Below are positions 28,240 through 35,813 of a DNA stretch of 64,000 nt, piece after piece; the first letter of the stretch is position 1; the number at the start of each line of letters is the position of its first letter. A program made the translations under genes and the position numbers. The stretch is from the NCBI RefSeq assembly GCF_039555755.1, contig NZ_CP154631.1:4402001-4466000 (forward strand), given 5' to 3'. A model generated the notes under the pieces. The model was not told the DNA's origin and did no database searches. It saw only the letters and a list, made by a program, of their open reading frames with translations. This stretch comes from Pseudomonas sediminis (GTDB taxonomy: Bacteria; Pseudomonadota; Gammaproteobacteria; Pseudomonadales; Pseudomonadaceae).

Positions 28240-30687
28240 ATGCTCGTCATCTGGTTGCTGGTTCTGCTGCTCGGGGTCGCCTACCTGGCCCATAGCCGTA
28301 CCACCGCCCTACCCGCCCTCGGCATCACCGCAGCCTATCTGGTGGCCATGGCATTGTTCAGCCCGGTGCCGGGCTGGTTGCAACTGCTGCTGTGGATCGT
28401 CACTGGCGCCGTCGCCGCCTTCATTCTGCTAGGCGATCTGCGCCGGCAATTGTTCACCAGCCCGCTGTTCGCCTGGTTCCAGCGCGTACTGCCGCCAATG
28501 TCGGCGACCGAGCGCGATGCCATCGAAGCCGGTACGGTGTGGTGGGATGGCGAGCTGTTCAGCGGCAAGCCTGACTGGGACAAGCTGCTGGCCTACCCCA
28601 AGGCCAAGCTGACCGACGAAGAACAAGCGTTCATCGACGGCCCCACCGAGGAACTCTGCGCCATGATCAGCGACTGGCAGGTTGGCCAGCAGATGGATCT
28701 GCCGGAGAAAGCCTGGGAGCACATCAAGCAGCATGGTTTCTTCGCCCTGATCATTCCCAAGGAGTACGGCGGCAAGGGCTTCTCGGCCTACGCCCACTCG
28801 CAGGTGGCGATGAAACTGGCCACCCGCAGCGGCGACCTGGCCTCCACCGTGATGGTGCCCAATTCCCTCGGCCCAGCCGAACTGCTGCTGCACTACGGCA
28901 CCGATGAGCAGCGCCAGCACTACCTGCCGCGCCTGGCGCGCGGTGATGACATTCCCTGCTTCGCTCTGACCGGCCCGCTGGCAGGCTCCGATGCCGGTGC
29001 CATGCCGGACACCGGGATCATCTGCAAGGGCCAGTACAACGGCGAAGAAGTGATCGGCCTGCGCCTGAATTGGGAGAAGCGCTACATCACCCTCGGCCCG
29101 GTGGCGACCCTGCTCGGCCTGGCCTTCAAGGCCTACGACCCGGATCACCTGCTGGGCGACAAGGAAAACCTCGGCATCAGCCTGGCGCTGATTCCCACCG
29201 ATACCCCCGGCGTGGAAATCGGCCGTCGTCACCTGCCCCTCGGCGCAGCCTTCATGAACGGCCCGAACTCCGGCAAGGACGTGTTCATTCCGCTGGAGTA
29301 CCTCATCGGTGGCCAGGAGTACCTCGGCAAGGGCTGGATAATGCTGATGAACTGCCTGTCGGTTGGTCGCTCCATCTCCCTGCCGGCAGTCGGCACCGGC
29401 GCGGCCAAGTTCACCAGCCTCGCCACCGGCCAGTACGCTCAGCTGCGTGAGCAGTTCAACGTACCGCTGGCTGCCTTCGAGGGCATTCAGGAGGCCTTGG
29501 CGCGCATCGGCGGCAATGCCTGGCTGATGGATAGCGCGCGCATCCTCACCGCCAACGCCGTCGATCTAGGCGAGAAACCCTCGGTGCTGTCGGCGATTCT
29601 CAAGTACCACCTGACCGAGCGCGGCCGTGAGTGCATCGGCCACGCCATGGACGTGCACGGCGGCAAGGGCATCATCATGGGCCCGAACAACTACCTGGCC
29701 CGCTCCTGGCAGGGCGCGCCGATCTTCATCACCGTCGAGGGCGCCAACATTCTCTCGCGCAATCTGATGATCTTCGGCCAGGGCGCCATCCGCTGCCACC
29801 CCTACGTGCTCAAGGAAATGGCCCTGGCCGACCGCGAGGACAAGGATCAGGCACTGGCCGAGTTCGACTCACTGCTGATGAGCCATATCGGCTTCGCCGT
29901 CGGTAACGCCGCCAGCAGCTTCCTCTTGGGGCTGACACTGAACCGCCTGGGCCAGGTGCCCGGCGATGACCTCAGCCAACCTTACTACCGCGCCCTCAAC
30001 CGCCTGGCCGCGGCCTTCGCCCTATGCGCCGACAGCAGCATGATGTTGCTCGGCGGCGACCTGAAACGCCGCGAGCGCCTGTCTGCACGCCTGGGCGACG
30101 TACTCAGCCATCTCTATCTGGGCTCGGCCGCGCTCAAGCGCTACCACGACCTGGACTACCCGGAAGCAATTCGTCCGCTGCTGCGCTGGGCCATGGAGGA
30201 AAACCTTTACCACGCCGAGCAGGCACTCGATGACCTGCTGAGCAACTTCCCCAACCGTCTGTTCGGCTGCCTGCTGAAAGTGCTGGTGTTCCCGCTGGGT
30301 CGCCGCCATCACGGCCCGAGCGACGAACTGGACGCCGAAGTGGCCGCGATCATTGGCCGCCAGGCCGGCGACCCGGCACTGGAGTCGGTACTGGAAGGTT
30401 GCTACCGGCCGCAGGCCGATCAGGATTCGGTTGGCGCCCTGCAACACGCGCTGAACCTGGTGCAAGCCAGCCAGGATGCGCGCAAGCGTCTGCACCAGGC
30501 GCTCAAGGATGGCAGCCTGCAACCGGCTCCGGGCCAGGACGCCATCGAGGCGGCGATCGCTGCCGGCATCCTCGACGGCGAACAGGGCCAGCGCCTGCAA
30601 GCCGCCGAAGCGGCACGGCGTCGGGTGATCGACGTCGACGACTTCGCCAAGGAAGAGCTCAAGCTGAGCCGCGGCAAGGTGCGCTGA
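28240..30687 (+). CDS. fadE: Acyl-CoA dehydrogenase FadE
   Basis: An 815-residue, inner-membrane-associated acyl-CoA dehydrogenase, nearly the length of E. coli FadE (814). Two hydrophobic segments span residues ~1-65 (MLVIWLLVLLLGVAYLA and WLQLLLWIVTGAVAAFILL), followed by the dehydrogenase core (IPKEYGGKGFSAYAHSQVAMKLATRSGD; LTGPLAGSDAGA; RHLPLGAAFMNGPN; MDVHGGKGIIMGPNNYLARSW) and the long C-terminal helical region. It catalyses the first step of fatty acid beta-oxidation. I chose the ATG at 28240 because GGAGG lies seven bases before it; the frame is open upstream but without a ribosome site. Confidence 0.93.
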   Translation: MLVIWLLVLLLGVAYLAHSRTTALPALGITAAYLVAMALFSPVPGWLQLLLWIVTGAVAAFILLGDLRRQLFTSPLFAWFQRVLPPMSATERDAIEAGTVWWDGELFSGKPDWDKLLAYPKAKLTDEEQAFIDGPTEELCAMISDWQVGQQMDLPEKAWEHIKQHGFFALIIPKEYGGKGFSAYAHSQVAMKLATRSGDLASTVMVPNSLGPAELLLHYGTDEQRQHYLPRLARGDDIPCFALTGPLAGSDAGAMPDTGIICKGQYNGEEVIGLRLNWEKRYITLGPVATLLGLAFKAYDPDHLLGDKENLGISLALIPTDTPGVEIGRRHLPLGAAFMNGPNSGKDVFIPLEYLIGGQEYLGKGWIMLMNCLSVGRSISLPAVGTGAAKFTSLATGQYAQLREQFNVPLAAFEGIQEALARIGGNAWLMDSARILTANAVDLGEKPSVLSAILKYHLTERGRECIGHAMDVHGGKGIIMGPNNYLARSWQGAPIFITVEGANILSRNLMIFGQGAIRCHPYVLKEMALADREDKDQALAEFDSLLMSHIGFAVGNAASSFLLGLTLNRLGQVPGDDLSQPYYRALNRLAAAFALCADSSMMLLGGDLKRRERLSARLGDVLSHLYLGSAALKRYHDLDYPEAIRPLLRWAMEENLYHAEQALDDLLSNFPNRLFGCLLKVLVFPLGRRHHGPSDELDAEVAAIIGRQAGDPALESVLEGCYRPQADQDSVGALQHALNLVQASQDARKRLHQALKDGSLQPAPGQDAIEAAIAAGILDGEQGQRLQAAEAARRRVIDVDDFAKEELKLSRGKVR

Positions 30688-30700
30688 GTCGAACCGCTTG

Positions 30701-30804
30701 TGGGAGGGGCTTTTAGCCGCGAGTTTCTTGCGGCGCGGCTACGACTGCAGGGATGCAGGAGGTAGAGCGAAGCAGGATGCCCGAGCCGAAAGCCCCCTCC
30801 CACG
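30701..30804. repeat. Composite repeat with 70-bp copy B
   Basis: The interval starts GTGGGAGGGGCTTTTAGCCGCGA and ends with its inverse, AAAGCCCCCTCCCAC. Positions 30735-30804 are the reverse complement of 21187-21256 with two differences. There is no gene in 30688-30881. Confidence 0.85.
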
Positions 30805-30881
30805 AAAGCCAGCTATGCAGGACAGCGGGCGCCAGGAACTCTATACTCCTGCGCCCGTTTTACCCTTCAGGAACCTGCACC

Positions 30882-31289
30882 ATGGCCAGCCATCTCGAAC
30901 ACCACCTCGCCCTGCTCAACCACCTGCGCGGCATCCTCGTCGCCCTGGGCGAAGCCGAACAGGTGCTCGACGACAGCCACGCCCTGTTCCTCGAGCGCTA
31001 CGACGAACTGCTCGCCGAATTGCCGCGCGACCCGGTTTCCAGCCAATACCTGGGCCAGGATCTGATCAGCCAGGTGTTCCACCGCTACCCACAGATCGCC
31101 CACCTGGTACCCCGTGATCTGCTGTGGTTCTTCGGTGGCGACTGCCTGCACTTCATGCCCGACGAAGAAATCGCCCTGTACCAGGCCCTCGACGAGCGCC
31201 GTTTCGAAGCCGAAGAGAACGACGAGCCCTTCGACTGGAACCTGGAAAAACAGCTGCTGGCCCTGCCCACTGACGGCGCCAAGCACTGA
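30882..31289 (+). CDS. PA2817-like conserved protein of unknown function
   Basis: A 135-residue soluble acidic protein (MASHLEHHLALLNHLRGILVALGEAEQ start; LVPRDLLWFFGGDCLHFMPDEEIALYQALDE near residue 80). It resembles the conserved gamma-proteobacterial family annotated after P. aeruginosa PA2817, which fits the position next to fadE. No catalytic motif is apparent. Confidence 0.75.
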   Translation: MASHLEHHLALLNHLRGILVALGEAEQVLDDSHALFLERYDELLAELPRDPVSSQYLGQDLISQVFHRYPQIAHLVPRDLLWFFGGDCLHFMPDEEIALYQALDERRFEAEENDEPFDWNLEKQLLALPTDGAKH

Positions 31290-31323
31290 TCCACCGCTAA
31301 CACCTATTGGTCAGAATGTCGCA

Positions 31324-31350
31324 GATGACGGCGGTGACAGCCGTCATCTT
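31324..31350 (+). terminator. Possible terminator after the PA2817-like gene
   Basis: GATGACGGC pairs with GCCGTCATC, followed only by TTTC; the short T tract makes it a weak candidate. Confidence 0.5.
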
Positions 31351-31355
31351 TCATG

Positions 31356-31381
31356 CATAAATACCCCCACCAGTATTTATG
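31356..31381. promoter_or_regulatory. Putative CsoR-type operator 1 (c-heme/CsoR operon)
   Basis: CATAAATAC and GTATTTATG form perfect 9-bp arms around an 8-base C-rich spacer. The core 31361-31376, ATACCCCCACCAGTAT, matches the sites at 32389-32404 and 35512-35527. It ends 10 bp before the ATG of the c-heme gene, overlapping where a ribosome site and promoter would sit. Confidence 0.72.
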
Positions 31382-31391
31382 AGGTTCGACC

Positions 31392-31940
31392 ATGCGCCCA
31401 TTTCTGCTCGCTACCCTGCTCGTTAGCACCGCCGCACAAGCAACCGCCCCCTGGCAAGACGAGGCGGCGGCGCAGATCCCACCATTCGCCGAGCACTTGC
31501 TGGGTACGGTACGCCAGGCCATCACCGATGGCGGGCCAACTGCAGCAGTACAGGCCTGCCAGGCATTGGCGCCACAGATCGCCAGCGAGCACAGCCAGCA
31601 AGCGTGGCAACTGGGCCGCACATCGCTCAAGGTACGCAACCCGGACAACACCCCCGATGCCTGGGAGCGCAGCGTGCTGGAACGCTTTGCGGAAGCCGCG
31701 ATAGCCGGAACGCCGGTCAAGGAATTACGCTACAGCGAAGAGGTCGACGGCGAATATCGCTACATGCAGGCCATTGCCGTAGGCGAGCCTTGCATGGCCT
31801 GTCACGGCACCGCGATCAAAGCAGAGGTACAAGAGGCCATTGATCAGTACTATCCGCATGATCAGGCCCGCGGCTATCAGATCGGCGAACTGCGTGGCGC
31901 CTTTACCCTGACTCGCCCCCTCGCACAGGAAACGCCATGA
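31392..31940 (+). CDS. Periplasmic c-type heme protein, DUF3365 (Tll0287-like)
   Basis: A 182-residue protein with a signal peptide (MRPFLLATLLVSTAAQA) and one heme-c attachment motif CMACH (Cys134-His138) close to the C-terminus. The DUF3365 fold is a PAS-like heme domain (RTSLKVRNPDNTPDAWERSVLERF near residue 77 and GELRGAFTLTRPL at the end). Such proteins are suspected redox or ligand sensors. The CsoR-family gene overlaps its stop by 4 bp (ATGA), so the two form an operon. The target of this heme protein is unknown. Confidence 0.82.
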   Translation: MRPFLLATLLVSTAAQATAPWQDEAAAQIPPFAEHLLGTVRQAITDGGPTAAVQACQALAPQIASEHSQQAWQLGRTSLKVRNPDNTPDAWERSVLERFAEAAIAGTPVKELRYSEEVDGEYRYMQAIAVGEPCMACHGTAIKAEVQEAIDQYYPHDQARGYQIGELRGAFTLTRPLAQETP

Positions 31941-32221
31941 CCGAGACTACCGACCTGCATTTACGCATGCTCGAACAGCAGCAAGCGATGCTCAAGCGCC
32001 TGGCCCGTGTCGAAGGCCAGATCCGTGGCATCCAGGCGATGATCAAGCGTGGCGAGGATTGCGCCGCCATCGCCCAGCAGTTCTCGGCAGCTCGTAGCGC
32101 CCTGGACAAATCCTACCGCCTGATGCTCACCTGCCTGATCGAAGAAGCCATGCTCGACCCCGAGCAGGATACCGAGGCCTCACTGCAGCGAGTGCGCGAG
32201 ATTTTCACCAAGTACACCTGA
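31937..32221 (+). CDS. CsoR/FrmR-family transcriptional repressor, unusual Cys pattern
   Basis: The 94-residue all-helical protein has the CsoR-family core: RLARVEGQIRGIQAMIKRGEDC, QQFSAARSALDKSYRLMLTC, and REIFTKYT at the end. The conserved first thiol is Cys42. The second, Cys66, lies 24 residues later. In CsoR of M. tuberculosis the ligands are Cys36, His61 and Cys65 (+25, +29), in FrmR and RcnR the His is at +25, and in S. aureus CstR the second Cys is at +29. Here +25 is Leu and +29 is Ala, so neither classical copper ligation nor the CstR pair fits. The neighbours suggest a persulfide- or sulfide-responsive repressor. That function is inferred. Confidence 0.85.
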   Translation: MTETTDLHLRMLEQQQAMLKRLARVEGQIRGIQAMIKRGEDCAAIAQQFSAARSALDKSYRLMLTCLIEEAMLDPEQDTEASLQRVREIFTKYT

Positions 32222-32388
32222 CACACGCCCCCTCTGGCGCGCCGCTCGCGCGCGCCTGCCTCTGCCAGTGCCCGGCACCTCAAAAAACGCACAAACCGGT
32301 TATGGCCGACCTGAACAAGGTTGCGACATCTTATTACTTAACAATCTATGCATAGAACCAAAACACAGTTAAGCTAAATCTTAATTAA

Positions 32389-32404
32389 ATACTCCCATGG
32401 GTAT
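32389..32404. promoter_or_regulatory. Putative CsoR-type operator 2 (persulfide dioxygenase operon)
   Basis: ATACTCCCATGGGTAT, a near-palindrome 17 bp upstream of the ATG at 32422, just before GAGAGGAG. It matches operators 1 and 3 in 12-13 of 16 positions. The upstream A+T-rich stretch 32310-32390 probably holds the promoter. Confidence 0.72.
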
Positions 32405-32421
32405 ATGAGAGGAGCCTGACC

Positions 32422-33285
32422 ATGCGCCCTGATGTCGTCGAATTCTTCGATCCTGTCACCTACACCTACAGCTACGTGATCATCGATCCTGCCACGCAAC
32501 ACTGCGCCATCGTCGACTCGGTGCTGGACTACGACCCGGCCTCCGGGCGCACCTCACACGCCAGCGCAGACCGCATCATCGCCTTCGTCAAGGAGCGCGA
32601 TCTGCACGTTGAGTGGTTGCTGGAAACCCATGTGCACGCCGACCACCTGTCCGCCGCGCCTTACCTCAAGCGCGAACTGGGCGGCAAGCTGGCCATCGGT
32701 GAGCACATCACCGTAGTGCAGAACACTTTCGGCAAGCTGTTCAACGCCGGCACCGAGTTCGCCACCGATGGCAGCCAGTTCGACCGGCTGCTCCACGATG
32801 GCGATACCTTCCATATTGGCGAGCTGCACGGTAGAGCCATCCACACTCCTGGCCATACCCCGGCCTGTATGACCTACCTGATCGGTGACGCTGGTTTCGT
32901 TGGCGACACTCTGTTCATGCCCGACTACGGCACTGCGCGCTGCGACTTCCCCGGCGGCGACGCGCACATCCTCTACCAGTCGATCCAGCGACTCTTCACC
33001 CTGCCCGACGAAACCCGCCTGTTCATGTGCCATGACTACAAAGCGCCGGGGCGCGAGGATTTTCGCTTCCAGACCACCATCGCCGAAGAACGTGCGCACA
33101 ACGTCCACGTTCATCAGGGCATCGCCGAAGCCGACTTCGTCGCCATGCGCCGCCAGCGCGACGCCACCCTGGACATCCCCACCCTGATTCTGCCGTCGGT
33201 GCAGGTCAACATGCGTGCAGGGCAACTGCCACCGGCCGAAGCCAATGGCACCCGCTACCTGAAAATCCCTTTGGATGTGCTGTAG
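32422..33285 (+). CDS. Metallo-beta-lactamase-fold hydrolase, persulfide dioxygenase-like
   Basis: A 287-residue single-domain MBL protein. Metal ligands are His70, His72, Asp74 and His75 in THVHADHL, His145 in TPGHTPAC, Asp162 in VGDTLFMPDYG and His204 in MCHDYKAPG. ETHE1-like persulfide dioxygenases use only the two His and one Asp of this set for a single iron; the MPDYGTARCDF segment is characteristic of these proteins and of Blh. It would oxidise glutathione persulfide to sulfite. The following SulP and rhodanese genes support a sulfur role. Strict PDO activity is not proven by sequence alone. Confidence 0.85.
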   Translation: MRPDVVEFFDPVTYTYSYVIIDPATQHCAIVDSVLDYDPASGRTSHASADRIIAFVKERDLHVEWLLETHVHADHLSAAPYLKRELGGKLAIGEHITVVQNTFGKLFNAGTEFATDGSQFDRLLHDGDTFHIGELHGRAIHTPGHTPACMTYLIGDAGFVGDTLFMPDYGTARCDFPGGDAHILYQSIQRLFTLPDETRLFMCHDYKAPGREDFRFQTTIAEERAHNVHVHQGIAEADFVAMRRQRDATLDIPTLILPSVQVNMRAGQLPPAEANGTRYLKIPLDVL

Positions 33286-33301
33286 AGCGGCAGGAAAAGA
33301 A

Positions 33302-35071
33302 ATGAAACTGAGCCACTGGCTGCCCTGCTTGGACTGGGGCAGACGCTACGACCGAGGCAGCGCAACGCAGGATGGACTCGCCGCACTGATCGTCACCCTG
33401 ATGCTGATTCCGCAGAGCCTGGCCTATGCCATGCTCGCGGGTCTGCCACCGGTGACCGGCCTCTACGCCAGCATCCTGCCGCTGCTGGCCTACGCCCTGT
33501 TCGGCTCCAGCCGCACTCTGGCGGTTGGTCCGGTGGCCGTGGTTTCACTGATGACCGCCGCCACCCTGGCGCCACTGTTTCCGGCCGGTAGCGCCGAATA
33601 CGTCGGCGCCGCCATGCTCCTGGCCCTGCTCTCGGGACTGCTGCTGGCAGCCATGGCCATGCTGCGCCTGGGCTTTATCGCCAACTTTCTCAGCCATCCG
33701 GTGGTGTCCGGCTTTATCAGCGCCTCGGGCATTCTCATCGCTGTCGGCCAGCTCAAGCACCTGCTCGGCGTCTCGGCGTCCGGCGAAAATCTGCTGCAGT
33801 TGCTGCCACAACTGATCCAGGCGCTACCTGGCACACACGGACCGACGCTGCTGATCGGCGTGCTCAGCCTGGCATGGCTGTGGTGGGCCAGAAGCCGACT
33901 GAAGCAACTACTGCAAGGCCTTGGCCTGTCGCCGCAACTGGCCAGTAACCTGGCCAAGGCCGGGCCGGTACTGGCGATCATCGTCGCCATTGCCGCTGTC
34001 GCACTGCTGCAACTGGAGCAAGCCGGGGTCAAGGTGGTTGGCCTGGTGCCGCAAGGGCTGCCAGGGCTGACGCTGCCGACAATGGATCTCGACCTGGCCA
34101 TACAACTGCTGCCAGCGGCGCTGCTGATCAGCCTGGTGGGCTTCGTCGAATCGGTCTCGGTCGGCCAGACCCTGGCGGCCAAACGCCGCCAGCGCATCCA
34201 GCCGGACAACGAGCTGCTCGGCCTTGGCGCGGCGAACATCGCCGCATCCTTCAGTGGCGGCTTCCCCGTCACCGGCGGTTTCGCCCGCTCGGTGGTCAAT
34301 TACGATGCCGGCGCCCGCACGCCCATGGCCGGCGTATTCACCGCCCTCGGTATCGGCCTCAGCGTGATGCTGCTGACGCCTCTGCTGCACGACCTGCCAC
34401 AAGCCGTGCTGGCGGCGACCATCATCGTCGCTGTGCTCAGCCTGGTCGACCTCAAGTCGCTGCAGCACACCTGGCGTTATTCGCGCCAGGACGGCGCCGC
34501 GCAGATTGCCACCCTCCTCGGTGTGCTGCTGATCGGCGTCGAGGCCGGTATCCTGCTTGGCGTCGGCCTGTCGCTGCTGCTGTTTCTCTGGCGCACCAGC
34601 CAGCCACATATCGCCGTGGTCGGCCAGGTACCGGGTAGCGAGCATTTTCGCAACGTCGAACGCTTCGCCGTGATCGAGAGACCCAGCGTGTTGTCGCTGC
34701 GTGTCGACGAGAGCCTGTATTTCCCCAATGCCCGCTATCTGGAAGACCGCATCGGCGAGCTGATCGCCAGTCGGCCGCAGGTACGTCACCTGGTGCTGAT
34801 GTGCTCGGGAGTCAACCTGATAGACGCCAGCGCCCTGGATTCGCTGCACGCCATCGTCGAGCGCCTGCATACCGCCGGTGTGCAACTGCACCTGTCCGAG
34901 GTCAAGGGGCCAGTAATGGATCAGCTACGCCGCTCCGACTTCCTGGAGCGCTTCGGCGGCCAGGTATTCATCAGTCAGTTCGAGGCGCTCAAGCAGCTCG
35001 CCCCCGCGCCTCCATCGCCAACTTCTCAGCCACTTTCCATGCAAGGAAATACTCATGAAAAGCGCTCATGA
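33302..35071 (+). CDS. SulP-family anion transporter with STAS domain
   Basis: A 589-residue transporter with the SulP motif LIVTLMLIPQSLAYAMLAGLPPVTGLYASILP at its start, about 10-12 membrane helices and a C-terminal STAS domain (~450-560; CSGVNLIDASALDSL). SulP proteins move sulfate, bicarbonate or other anions. In this operon between a persulfide dioxygenase-like gene and a rhodanese it may move sulfite, thiosulfate or sulfate. Start at 33302 follows GGCAGGAAAAG; it begins 16 bp after the upstream gene and overlaps the next by 17 bp. Confidence 0.88.
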   Translation: MKLSHWLPCLDWGRRYDRGSATQDGLAALIVTLMLIPQSLAYAMLAGLPPVTGLYASILPLLAYALFGSSRTLAVGPVAVVSLMTAATLAPLFPAGSAEYVGAAMLLALLSGLLLAAMAMLRLGFIANFLSHPVVSGFISASGILIAVGQLKHLLGVSASGENLLQLLPQLIQALPGTHGPTLLIGVLSLAWLWWARSRLKQLLQGLGLSPQLASNLAKAGPVLAIIVAIAAVALLQLEQAGVKVVGLVPQGLPGLTLPTMDLDLAIQLLPAALLISLVGFVESVSVGQTLAAKRRQRIQPDNELLGLGAANIAASFSGGFPVTGGFARSVVNYDAGARTPMAGVFTALGIGLSVMLLTPLLHDLPQAVLAATIIVAVLSLVDLKSLQHTWRYSRQDGAAQIATLLGVLLIGVEAGILLGVGLSLLLFLWRTSQPHIAVVGQVPGSEHFRNVERFAVIERPSVLSLRVDESLYFPNARYLEDRIGELIASRPQVRHLVLMCSGVNLIDASALDSLHAIVERLHTAGVQLHLSEVKGPVMDQLRRSDFLERFGGQVFISQFEALKQLAPAPPSPTSQPLSMQGNTHEKRS

Positions 35072-35435
35072 TCTGGTCCTCGCCGCCAAGACTCGCATCA
35101 CTGAAGTCGATCTGTCGCAGGCCGAAGCAGCCATCCGCGATGCCGACCTGCTGATCGACGTGCGCGAGGCGGATGAATACAGCGCCGCACACATTCCCGG
35201 CGCCATCAACATTCCACGCGGTCTGCTGGAATTCAAGCTGAGCAACGATGCGCAACTGGCCGAGCGCACGCTCAAGCTGGTTCTCTATTGCAAGAACAGC
35301 GGTCGCTCGGCGCTGGCTGCCGACGCGCTGCGGGAGATGGGCTATCGCAATGTGCTGTCTCTGGCCGGCGGTATCGAGGCCTGGCAAGCGGCCGGTCGAG
35401 AACTGCTGACGCCGACCCTGCCGGCGTTCGACTGA
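35055..35435 (+). CDS. Single-domain rhodanese sulfurtransferase
   Basis: A 126-residue single rhodanese domain: LLIDVREADEYSAAHIPGAINIPRG near residue 32 and the active-site loop CKNSGRS with Cys79. It could form or use a protein persulfide, for example combining sulfite from the dioxygenase with sulfane sulfur to give thiosulfate. The overlap with the SulP gene indicates the same transcript. There is no signal peptide, so it is cytosolic. Confidence 0.9.
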   Translation: MKSAHDLVLAAKTRITEVDLSQAEAAIRDADLLIDVREADEYSAAHIPGAINIPRGLLEFKLSNDAQLAERTLKLVLYCKNSGRSALAADALREMGYRNVLSLAGGIEAWQAAGRELLTPTLPAFD

Positions 35436-35511
35436 GTGATTGGCGGCTGCCACTGCAGGCATTGATCCGCTAATCGACATTCTCCTGACCTGCATCAATC
35501 TCCATCGCTAC

Positions 35512-35527
35512 ATACCCCCACGAGTAC
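35512..35527. promoter_or_regulatory. Putative CsoR-type operator 3 (cytochrome bd operon)
   Basis: ATACCCCCACGAGTAC matches operator 1 in 14 of 16 bases. It is 73 bp upstream of the cydP ATG, in a 165-bp gene-free interval that also must hold the cyd promoter. Confidence 0.68.
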
Positions 35528-35600
35528 TCTGTAACATTAGGACACATCCACTCTGCCGGTGCGGCCTCACCGCCCGCACCGGCACACGCGGAGCATCGAG

Positions 35601-35813
35601 ATGCCCGATCGCGAACCTTCCTCCCCCTGGCGCATTCCGCTAGTACGCGAAATCGCCGTGATCCTGCTGATCAAGCTGACCCTGCTGCTGAGTATCAAGG
35701 CCATCTGGTTCAACGAACCGACAGTCCCCGAGGACGGCCAGCAGCGCGTCGAGCATCACCTGTTTGGTCAGCCTGCCCCACTTTCTATACACACCGAGGA
35801 GACACCGAGATGA
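35601..35813 (+). CDS. cydP: Small cytochrome bd-associated protein CydP
   Basis: A 70-residue protein with one hydrophobic helix (residues ~17-36; [20 protein letters not shown]) and a polar C-terminal tail. It matches the CydP-type small subunit found directly upstream of some cydA genes. GGAG lies seven bases before the ATG. Its stop overlaps the cydA start by 4 bp. An upstream in-frame ATG at 35559 gives an unlikely Arg/His-rich leader. Confidence 0.78.
   Translation: MPDREPSSPWRIPLVREIAVILLIKLTLLLSIKAIWFNEPTVPEDGQQRVEHHLFGQPAPLSIHTEETPR

Noticed and set aside
35462-35479. TTGAT-CCGCTA-ATCGA upstream of cydP as an FNR/ANR box
   Set aside because: The half-sites are separated by six bases instead of four and the second is imperfect, so it does not meet the ANR/FNR consensus.
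35559-35600. An upstream ATG for CydP giving an Arg/His-rich leader
   Set aside because: No ribosome site fits, while GGAG lies correctly before 35601.
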